A DNA stretch of 10,120 nt from a candidate division FCPU426 bacterium (GTDB lineage Bacteria > Oederibacteriota > JAAXVQ01 > JAUVAV01). Position numbers and translations under genes: made by a program. Location of the stretch: NCBI GenBank assembly GCA_030619365.1, contig JAUXBQ010000085.1:1-10120 (forward strand). Reading direction: 5' to 3'. Below the pieces are notes generated by a model. That model worked only from the letters and a program-made list of their open reading frames with translations, was not told the DNA's origin and made no database searches. Below, piece by piece: positions 1 through 5,090 of the stretch (positions within the stretch are counted from its first letter, which is position 1; every line of letters begins with the position of its first letter).

Positions 1-329
1 ATTAAGGATTTCCGAGACAGTGTCTCGGAAATCGCCTTTTCGTCCTTCCGGTAATCCAAATAAAACCGGCGCATGTTCGAAAGATTGTCTTCAGAGACCC
101 CCCTCCCAAATTCTTCCTTCAAAGAAGCCGCCAACTCCTTGAGCAGGGCTTTCCCGTATCTCGCACGCTTCGCGCCTGCCTGTTCATGCTCCACAATCAA
201 GCGGCCGATTTCGTAATTCATCAGCACCTGAAAAGTATTTATATTGCGAGCAACGGTGGCGCGGGCCGAAACGATTAGCTCGCGAATCTGCGGCAGTAGC
301 TTTCTGACCCCCAATGTAATCTCGCTCAT
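1..329 (-). CDS. DUF1016 N-terminal domain protein (YhcG-type PDDEXK nuclease family), partial
   Basis: The first 109 codons are seen and the frame stays open to the left edge. Translation starts MSEITLGVRKLLPQIRELIV and continues with a run matching the DUF1016 N-terminal helical domain: NYEIGRLIVEHEQ at about residues 39-51, RYGKALLKELAASLKEEFGRG at about 57-77, and a SEDNLSNMRRFYLDY-like segment at about 79-93. In this family the N-terminal domain is followed by a C-terminal PDDEXK nuclease domain, which would lie outside the window, so catalytic residues cannot be checked. YhcG-type proteins are often found in accessory DNA near restriction or other defence genes; their role is poorly defined. 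The ATG at 329-327 is supported by AAAGGAG (343-337) with 7 nt spacing, and by the overlapping stop of a 20-codon leader ORF. A perfect palindrome (7-33) is embedded in frame and encodes ISETLSRKS. Confidence 0.85.
   Translation of the reverse strand, partial: MSEITLGVRKLLPQIRELIVSARATVARNINTFQVLMNYEIGRLIVEHEQAGAKRARYGKALLKELAASLKEEFGRGVSEDNLSNMRRFYLDYRKDEKAISETLSRKSL
7..33. repeat. 27-nt perfect palindrome (13-1-13) inside the DUF1016 coding sequence
   Basis: Arms GATTTCCGAGACA (7-19) and TGTCTCGGAAATC (21-33) are exact reverse complements around the single base at 20. It is read in frame in the DUF1016 gene as ISETLSRKS. The symmetry goes far beyond what a protein sequence needs. It looks like a small palindromic element accommodated in a variable linker of the protein, or an operator/processing site. 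Confidence 0.85.
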
Positions 330-388
330 GCCCCAACTCCTTTAAATGACACCGGAGCGAATTCGATATCTTGACGAGCTTTTAGCAT
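326..388 (-). CDS. 20-residue leader ORF translationally coupled to the DUF1016 gene
   Basis: ATG at 388-386 is preceded by AAGGAGG (403-397), a near-perfect Shine-Dalgarno with 8 nt spacing. The 20-residue product is MLKARQDIEFAPVSFKGVGA. Its TGA (328-326) overlaps the ATG of the DUF1016 gene (329-327) as ATGA, the classic arrangement for translational coupling. The DUF1016 gene's own ribosome binding site lies inside this ORF. I do not recognise the peptide. It may be a regulatory leader peptide, a very small protein, or the surviving end of a longer upstream partner gene such as an antitoxin. The ribosome binding site is better than that of most full genes in the window, which argues that it is translated. 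Confidence 0.6.
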   Translation of the reverse strand: MLKARQDIEFAPVSFKGVGA

Positions 389-403
389 TCTCTTAACCTC
401 CTT

Positions 404-594
404 AAAAAAGTGTTCACAGAATTAGACAGGATCCAGCCAGAATCCATGCGAAAAATCGGATACTTAAAGGTAAGTGGAAGGATACCTATGTTTGTGGGAA
501 CCATGTCTTGCGCAGGATTTCATGTTTGGGCTAACTCGTGAGGAATTTCAGTGGGTATCACAAGTTGGTGAGACACCACGGCTAACTACCAACC
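404..594. other. Intergenic stretch with no supported gene
   Basis: This is the region upstream of the leader ORF. It should contain the promoter of the leader ORF/DUF1016 pair, but no convincing -35/-10 pair is visible. A minus-strand frame is open from 585 to 382 apart from one TGA at 522-520; it has no good start and I do not recognise the product. Confidence 0.5.
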
Positions 595-643
595 TCACAA
601 CTCAGCTAGTTTTTTTTCAAATTTATTGGCGGCAAGTGTCCAG
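595..643 (-). pseudogene. Relic copy of the ABC-F gene 3' end
   Basis: This segment aligns with 1056-1103, the last codons of the neighbouring ABC-F gene, with four mismatches and one extra base. Read on the minus strand it gives LAANKFEKKLAEL followed by TGA, identical in protein to the intact gene. The four substitutions (CTT/CTG, GCC/GCG, AAA/AAG, CTA/CTG) are all synonymous, so both copies diverged as coding sequence. Similarity stops abruptly at about 643 and an in-frame stop lies slightly further upstream. It is either the tail of a decayed ABC-F paralogue or the displaced 3' end left when an element integrated at the end of the gene. Confidence 0.75.
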
Positions 644-716
644 ATGATCCGGGACGTTGATTAATATATTAGTATAGGTATTTCAAGGAAAGTGTGCTTT
701 CCGCTACTCCTCCCTC

Positions 717-760
717 TTGAAAATCCCCCTTATAATATCCCCCTAACCCTCCATTTTCAA
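717..760. repeat. Inverted repeat enclosing G/C-run tracts
   Basis: TTGAAAAT (717-724) and ATTTTCAA (753-760) are exact reverse complements. They enclose two CCCCC runs (725-729, 739-743) and shorter C runs. On the minus strand this gives spaced runs of G that continue to the GGG at 714-712. It resembles the dispersed AAATCCCCC-type intergenic repeats of many bacterial genomes; four G-runs also allow a long-looped quadruplex. Confidence 0.45.
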
Positions 761-789
761 CCAAATAACCCCAATGCCCTGCGGGCATA

Positions 790-821
790 GAACAATTGAG
801 CAGGTGAACAGTTGAGCAGGA
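790..821. repeat. Two-copy 16-nt tandem repeat
   Basis: GAACAATTGAGCAGGT (790-805) is followed directly by GAACAGTTGAGCAGGA (806-821), with two differences. No coding frame uses it. Likely slippage-generated intergenic sequence. Confidence 0.6.
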
Positions 822-912
822 GAAAAACCTTATATGCGGCCTAAAATGTTAGACGCAGGAGGCGGGGAGAATATTATAGAAAATAAAAGGGGAAATTAGG
901 GGCATATATTTG

Positions 913-945
913 GCTCTGGATTCCCGCTTTCGCGGGAATGACAAA
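913..945. repeat. dRS3-like hairpin repeat, copy 1
   Basis: The core ATTCCCGC-TTTC-GCGGGAAT (920-939) fits the pattern ATTCCC-N8-GGGAAT known from neisserial dRS3 elements and seen widely as a dispersed repeat in other bacteria. Its flanks (TCTGG before, GACAAA after) are shared with copy 2 at 3008-3043. There is no U-run after the stem on either strand, so a simple terminator role is doubtful. Confidence 0.7.
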
Positions 946-1013
946 AAATTAAAATGAAAAACCATCCTCCCCTGTCCCTTCCTCCATTTTCGGCTCTCCG
1001 GCGAGGAGCGTGA

Positions 1014-1040
1014 TTTGATATTCCAAGTTGGAATATCAAA
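1014..1040. repeat. 27-nt perfect palindrome (13-1-13) downstream of the ABC-F gene
   Basis: Arms TTTGATATTCCAA (1014-1026) and TTGGAATATCAAA (1028-1040) are exact reverse complements around base 1027. It starts 15 nt past the ABC-F stop. It could form a 3' hairpin for the ABC-F transcript, but no U-run follows on the minus strand, so it is not a canonical intrinsic terminator. Its geometry (13-1-13) is the same as that of the palindrome at 7-33, although the arm sequence differs. Confidence 0.8.
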
Positions 1041-1055
1041 AACCGAGGGGCGTCT

Positions 1056-2936
1056 TCACAACTCAGCCAGCTTTTTTTCAAATTTATTGGCCGCCAGGTC
1101 CAGCTCGCGGTGTGCGCGTTCGAGGTCTTTATAGAGAAAATCCACCTGGGCCTGCAGATCCCGGTTGGTTTGGGGGACCTCGGCGATGGTGGCCGCGTCT
1201 CCTTCGGTCGAAGCTTTGATCTGACGCTGGGTGTTGCGTCCGATTTCAGCTTCGAGTTTCTCTATCATTTTCTCTAAATTCTCCTGGCGTTTTTCCAGGG
1301 GGTGGCAGGTTTTGGACTTTTCCTGAATGATTTTCGCCCGGGCCTGACGGGCCTGACGCGGGTCCTTTTTTACCACGGGAATAACCACGGCAGCGGTTTC
1401 CTCGGGTGGTGGCGACTGAGGCGGCGTGGCTTTCTGCGCCACGGTCTCTTCATCTTCCCAGCCGATGTCATCCAGGAAGTTCTGATATATGCCGTGATAA
1501 ACCAGGACCCGGTCCCGGTCAAAGACAATGAGCTTTTCGGCCAGGGTATGCAGAAAATCCTCGTCGTGGGTTACGAAAACAATCGAGCCCGGATATTCCT
1601 GCATGGCCTCCAAAAGGGACGCGCTGGATTCCATGTCCAGGTGGTTCGTCGGCTCATCCAACAGCAGCAAATGCGAAGGCGAGAGCAGGGTTTTGGCCAT
1701 GAGCACGCGCGCCTTTTCCCCGCCGGAGAGCACGTTGATTTTTTTCAAGGCCGTATCACCTGAAAAAAGCATCACGCCGGCGATGCTGCGCGCGCGTTCC
1801 CGGTTATGATTAGGTTCCGTGGCGATGAGTTCTTCCTCAATAGTGTTTTCGAGATTCAGGCGCAGAATGTTGGTCTGCCCGAAAAAACCCGTTTCCAGGC
1901 GCGGATGGGTCTTGAAGCTCCCTTGCACCGGGGAAATTTCTCCGGCCAAAAGTTTCAGGAGCGTGGATTTGCCCTTGCCGTTTTTTCCGATCACTGCAAT
2001 GCGTTCGCTGCTTCCCAGGGTAAAGCTTAAGTTTTTGATCAGCCAGGGAAGGTCATCCCCGTATCGGAAGGAAAAGTCCCTGGTTTCGAGCATCTGGTGC
2101 GCGGGAAAAGGCAGGGCGTTAAAATTAAAATCCAGTTCCACGAGCTTTTCGAGTTGGCCTTTTTTCTCCCGCTTTTCCAGCGTCTTGATGCGCGACTGCA
2201 CCATGCCGGCCAACCGGGCCTTGGCCCGGAAGCGGCTGATGAATAATTCCGTTTCTTTCTGGTATTTTGCTTCGTTCAACCGCGTTTTCTCATGGACTTC
2301 CTCTTCCTGCGCGATCTGGGCATAGAGCTTGTCCGTGGGCCCTTGGATCTTTCTTATGCAACGCCGGTGAATGATCATGGTATGGGTGGTGACGCGGTCC
2401 AGGAACCGGCGGTCGTGCGTAATCAGCATGAATTCCTGTTTCCACTCCCGCAGGTATTTTTCCAGCCAGCGGATCGAAATAATGTCCAAATAATTCGTGG
2501 GTTCGTCGAGCAGGAGCAAATCGGGTTCCGAAACCAGCGTCTTGGTGAGATTAAGGCGAATATGAAAACCGCCGGAAAATTCAGAGGGCGGACGCTGAAA
2601 GTCCGCCTCGGTGAACCCCAGGCCCGACAGGATCTTTTCCACGCGCCAGTGATCGTATTCCTGCCCGGGCGGGAGCCCCAGGCAGGCCTCCTCCAGGACC
2701 GTGGGACGCGTGAAACGAATGTGCTGCTCCAAATAACCGATGGTGTAGCCTTTCGGCAGGCTGATCTTTCCGGCCTCGGGTTCTTCCTGCCCCAGCAGTA
2801 TGCGTGCCAGGGTGGTTTTGCCGCTGCCGTTTCGGCCGATCAACCCGATCTTCTCGCCGGCATTGATGCTAAAACTCACGTTGTCCAGTAATTTTTGTGC
2901 GCCGAAGGTTTTGGTCAATCCGGAAACTTTTAGCAT
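1056..2936 (-). CDS. ABC-F family ATPase (two cassettes, Uup/YheS-like)
   Basis: The 626-residue soluble protein has two ABC ATPase domains and no membrane segment, the layout of ABC-F translation factors that act at the ribosomal E site. Cassette 1 has Walker A GRNGSGKT (34-41), Q71, an altered signature FSGGF (120-124; Phe in place of Leu, as in some YheS-like proteins), Walker B LLLLDEPTNYLD (D144, E145) and H174. The inter-domain linker is about 195-280 and helical/charged. Cassette 2 has GKNGKGKS (317-324), Q354, LSGGE (403-407), LLLLDEPTNHLD (D427, E428) and H457. A Pro-rich spacer (about 503-513) leads to a charged C-terminal coiled coil (about 525-626), as in Uup. Both cassettes keep the catalytic Glu and His, so both should hydrolyse ATP. 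The start MLKVSGLTKTFG fits the family, although no ribosome binding site precedes it. Antibiotic resistance is not indicated; a housekeeping translation role is more likely. Confidence 0.93.
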   Translation of the reverse strand: MLKVSGLTKTFGAQKLLDNVSFSINAGEKIGLIGRNGSGKTTLARILLGQEEPEAGKISLPKGYTIGYLEQHIRFTRPTVLEEACLGLPPGQEYDHWRVEKILSGLGFTEADFQRPPSEFSGGFHIRLNLTKTLVSEPDLLLLDEPTNYLDIISIRWLEKYLREWKQEFMLITHDRRFLDRVTTHTMIIHRRCIRKIQGPTDKLYAQIAQEEEVHEKTRLNEAKYQKETELFISRFRAKARLAGMVQSRIKTLEKREKKGQLEKLVELDFNFNALPFPAHQMLETRDFSFRYGDDLPWLIKNLSFTLGSSERIAVIGKNGKGKSTLLKLLAGEISPVQGSFKTHPRLETGFFGQTNILRLNLENTIEEELIATEPNHNRERARSIAGVMLFSGDTALKKINVLSGGEKARVLMAKTLLSPSHLLLLDEPTNHLDMESSASLLEAMQEYPGSIVFVTHDEDFLHTLAEKLIVFDRDRVLVYHGIYQNFLDDIGWEDEETVAQKATPPQSPPPEETAAVVIPVVKKDPRQARQARAKIIQEKSKTCHPLEKRQENLEKMIEKLEAEIGRNTQRQIKASTEGDAATIAEVPQTNRDLQAQVDFLYKDLERAHRELDLAANKFEKKLAEL

Positions 2937-2944
2937 AGTGAGCC

Positions 2945-2950
2945 ATTATA
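2945..2950 (-). promoter_or_regulatory. Perfect -10 box (TATAAT) just upstream of the ABC-F start
   Basis: TATAAT reads from 2950 to 2945 and is followed after 8 nt by the ABC-F ATG. The transcript would begin almost at the start codon, and no Shine-Dalgarno exists, which together suggest leaderless translation. No good -35 box is seen at 15-18 nt. The box could be chance in AT-rich DNA. Confidence 0.4.
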
Positions 2951-2973
2951 CATAATTTGGGGGAAAGTGGAAT

Positions 2974-2985
2974 ACTTCCGGAAGT
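2974..2985. promoter_or_regulatory. 12-bp palindrome upstream of the ABC-F promoter
   Basis: ACTTCCGGAAGT is a perfect 12-bp palindrome centred about 30 bp upstream of the -10 box, near where a -35 element or operator would lie. It is a possible dimeric repressor or activator site, but short enough to be chance. Confidence 0.25.
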
Positions 2986-3007
2986 TTATCGGGGACTTAT
3001 CTTTGGT

Positions 3008-3043
3008 TCTGGATTCCCGCTTAATGCCTGCGGGAATGACAAA
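3008..3043. repeat. dRS3-like hairpin repeat, copy 2
   Basis: Arms ATTCCCGC (3013-3020) and GCGGGAAT (3030-3037) match copy 1 exactly, and the flanks TCTGG and GACAAA are also shared, but the loop is 9 nt (TTAATGCCT) instead of 4. The conserved stem with a variable loop is what one expects of a family of mobile hairpin repeats. Confidence 0.7.
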
Positions 3044-3103
3044 TCAGGTAGGATAACTATTATTGTATATAGCCGGGGTCCAGAAATATAGGGCCTGCTC
3101 GTC

Positions 3104-3150
3104 CTGGATTCCGCCCCTGCCGTCCACCCCGGTTTTCACCGGGGAGACGG
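3104..3150. repeat. Diverged hairpin repeat overlapping the NHL gene stop
   Basis: It begins CTGGATTCCGC (3104-3114), like the other two copies, then forms a strong stem: CCGTC (3120-3124) with GACGG (3146-3150), and CCCCGGT (3127-3133) with ACCGGGG (3138-3144) around a TTTC loop. The TGA of the NHL-propeller gene (3138-3136) lies in the stem-loop. It may work as a 3' structure of the operon mRNA, but no U-run follows. The last few residues of the protein (PSPR) appear to be encoded by the repeat. Confidence 0.55.
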
Positions 3151-4335
3151 GACGAAAACCAACAAACACAGTAAAAGCATGACAGTGGCGGCGAGCAGCC
3201 AACTCACACCCTTATAGTCTTCCAATACGGCAAAATTGTAAAAAGCCGTGGTTAACACTACCGGGAAATTAATTAAACTTAAAGAATAGGGAACGCTCCA
3301 CCAACTGTTATACTCCCCCCGCAACTGACTTATCAGCAATTCTTTGGTATCCGGCCAAGGCAGTTTTTCTATTTGTAATTTCAGATCCAGGCATTTATTC
3401 AGTTCCAGCACACCGTTGCCGTTAATGAACACATTACCTTGGCTGTCCACGTCCTTGACGGCAAAGGGATGATTCAGTTTGATTTTTTTCTTTAGCTTCC
3501 CGTTTTTGGACAATACCACAATTTCCTGGGTAGTCACATTGTCCAGCAACAACAGCCCTTTGGCCATGCTCAGTCCGGTCGAATTCACACCCGGCACCGG
3601 TATTTTCCAGGTTTTCCGCAATCGGCCGGCGGGTGTGAAAATCTTCATTTCCTGTTCACTCCGGTCCATCACATAGACGTTCCCTTTTTTATCGATGCCA
3701 ATATATATAGGATCTGGCAATTCCCCTTCTCCGAAAATACCAATCGCCTCGCCCTCTTGGTCGTATACCGTAATTCTGCCTTTTCTGGATAGCACATACG
3801 CATCGCCGGTTTTTTTGTTTACGGCAAAACTCATACAGTTACGGACAACTTGCCAGGATCGGATAAATTCAACCTTGGGAGAGAACATGAAAATATGATA
3901 ATTTCGCCAATCCAGAACGTACAGATTCCCTTGGGAGTCATAATCCGTCGCCCAGGGGTTGAATATTTCTTTTTCCGTCTGTTGGACGTCCACATCCTTG
4001 AGGTGAGAACCGCTATTCAGATCCCAGATTAAAACTTGATGATTTTTTGTATCCGTGAGATACAAGCGCCCTCTGATGCTGTCCGCTTTTAAATGATTCG
4101 GCCGTATAAACCGGCCTTTTTCCCCTGGCGCCCCTTTCAGGCCGAAGACCCGGGTATTTTCGATTTTGGTCTGAAAGGATATTTTATCCTTCACCGGTCC
4201 CAGGTAGATCAGGAGGGCTTGGCTATACATGGCCAGGATTGCCACGCGCAGCAATAAGCGACGGGGAGCAACTTGACTTGGCTGCCGCTCAACGGCCTGG
4301 GCCGGAAATGTTTCCCGCGATATTTTATTTAACAT
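3136..4335 (-). CDS. Membrane-anchored NHL/six-bladed beta-propeller protein
   Basis: The 399-residue protein has an N-terminal membrane segment (about 28-46, LLLRVAILAMYSQALLIYLG), a propeller domain (about 60-315) and two hydrophobic C-terminal segments (about 351-370 and 376-395). Propeller blades carry the NHL-type pattern D-x-x-G-N-x-Y-V: DSQGNLYVLD at 133-142, DKKGNVYVMD at 215-224 and DSQGNVFING at 297-306. Such propellers bind protein or ligand partners rather than catalyse; an extracytoplasmic scaffold or sensor role fits the operon. I chose the ATG at 4335 because AAAGG (4349-4345) lies 9 nt upstream. A GTG at 4395 overlaps the VTC stop (TAGTG) but has no ribosome binding site and would add 20 charged residues. 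It is the last gene of the operon, 59 nt after the VTC gene. Its stop is inside a hairpin repeat, so the natural C terminus may have been altered. Confidence 0.8.
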   Translation of the reverse strand: MLNKISRETFPAQAVERQPSQVAPRRLLLRVAILAMYSQALLIYLGPVKDKISFQTKIENTRVFGLKGAPGEKGRFIRPNHLKADSIRGRLYLTDTKNHQVLIWDLNSGSHLKDVDVQQTEKEIFNPWATDYDSQGNLYVLDWRNYHIFMFSPKVEFIRSWQVVRNCMSFAVNKKTGDAYVLSRKGRITVYDQEGEAIGIFGEGELPDPIYIGIDKKGNVYVMDRSEQEMKIFTPAGRLRKTWKIPVPGVNSTGLSMAKGLLLLDNVTTQEIVVLSKNGKLKKKIKLNHPFAVKDVDSQGNVFINGNGVLELNKCLDLKLQIEKLPWPDTKELLISQLRGEYNSWWSVPYSLSLINFPVVLTTAFYNFAVLEDYKGVSWLLAATVMLLLCLLVFVPSPR

Positions 4336-4394
4336 CGGTTTTCGCCTTTCGCTGGTTATCCGCTCGCCATTTATTATGTGACGCCCACGCCTCA

Positions 4395-5090
4395 CTAATA
4401 ATCGGAGATGGCATTGGCATATTTGGAATTGCGTGTATTTCGAAATGGGAAGGAGGGGAAAACACGGGAAATATCACGGTTTACTTCGCGGGGATATTTT
4501 ACTTCCAGTACGGCAGCCATGCGACTGGCCAACAAGTGGTTTGACCGTTGTCGTTTGAAAAACAATTTTTCGAACCGCATATCCGTATCAACCGTCATAC
4601 GGATGTTCGCGTGGGCCGTATAATATTCCCGCTGGTAGCGATTATAGATGGCCGGAAACAATATTCCCTGAGCTTGGTTTCTCATTTCCGCTTCCAAACG
4701 CTCTCTGACTCTGGCCCACAAACTCCCCAAAGGCTCAATTCGCAACTTTTTATCGCCCAGATCCTGAACTTCCTTGGAATTGACCGTGTTGATTCGTTTT
4801 TTTATTTCCAGTCTTGCGCGAACTTCCTCCCGCTCCCCGCCATACCAGCGAATTCTGACTTTTTTTCTTTGTGCCATACCTTCCACATTCTTGCCGTAAT
4901 CCTTCAAATCAACATCATCGAAATATATGGAATGAACCATCCGGTCCGGATATTGTTTTTTAAACAGCAGTCCATTTTTTTTATGCCACACGCGAAAAGC
5001 GTATAGTTGCTCCCTGGTCAAAGGATACTTTATTTCCACCCTGAACAGCTTTGCCCTGCGCTCCACTCGCCTGTCCATTTTCTTATTCAT
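4395..5090 (-). CDS. VTC-domain polyphosphate polymerase
   Basis: The 231-residue protein is almost entirely a VTC domain, the tunnel-shaped catalytic fold that extends polyphosphate by moving the gamma phosphate of ATP to the chain end. Conserved marks are visible: R17-x-E19-x-K21-Y (FRVEIKYPL), SIYFDD (54-59), R75-KKVRIR-WYG (75-84), LEIK (94-97), the YNRYQREYY run (149-157), IRMTVDT (163-169) and LEVKYP (195-200). These supply the basic residues lining the tunnel and the acidic metal ligands. Unlike yeast VTC subunits it has no SPX domain and no membrane domain, so the adjacent DUF4956 protein is a likely membrane partner. The ATG at 5090 overlaps the CotH stop by 8 nt (ATGAATAA), implying coupling; an in-frame TTG at 5102 is less likely. 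Confidence 0.88.
   Translation of the reverse strand: MNKKMDRRVERRAKLFRVEIKYPLTREQLYAFRVWHKKNGLLFKKQYPDRMVHSIYFDDVDLKDYGKNVEGMAQRKKVRIRWYGGEREEVRARLEIKKRINTVNSKEVQDLGDKKLRIEPLGSLWARVRERLEAEMRNQAQGILFPAIYNRYQREYYTAHANIRMTVDTDMRFEKLFFKRQRSNHLLASRMAAVLEVKYPREVNRDISRVFPSFPFRNTRNSKYANAISDY

Larger units (their letters stand above)
644..1055. other. Gene-free region between the two ABC-F tails, rich in small repeats
   Basis: About 410 nt with no supported ORF. It contains a small hairpin (GGAAAG-TGTG-CTTTCC, about 688-703), an inverted repeat around C-rich runs (717-760), ATGCCC-TGC-GGGCAT (774-788), a 16-nt tandem repeat (790-821), a dRS3-like hairpin (913-945) and a 27-nt perfect palindrome (1014-1040). 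The density of simple symmetric elements is typical of a repeat-collecting intergenic region. Confidence 0.6.

Noticed and set aside
488..541. 17-residue plus-strand mini-ORF
   Set aside because: No ribosome binding site or context; expected by chance.
382..585. Minus-strand frame open except for one TGA (522-520), with a protein-like translation
   Set aside because: No ribosome binding site, internal stop, and no recognised family; it may be a degraded gene but evidence is too thin.
896..1081. 61-codon minus-strand frame downstream of the ABC-F gene
   Set aside because: It runs through the dRS3-like hairpin, the 27-nt palindrome and the ABC-F stop region; repeat-derived translation with no family resemblance.
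1302..2891. Several plus-strand open frames of up to 199 codons within the ABC-F gene
   Set aside because: Antisense shadows of a gene with unambiguous ABC motifs; their translations show no recognisable features.
4336..4395. Extended GTG start for the propeller protein overlapping the VTC stop
   Set aside because: No Shine-Dalgarno before the GTG, while the ATG at 4335 has one; the extra 20 residues look like untranslated spacer.
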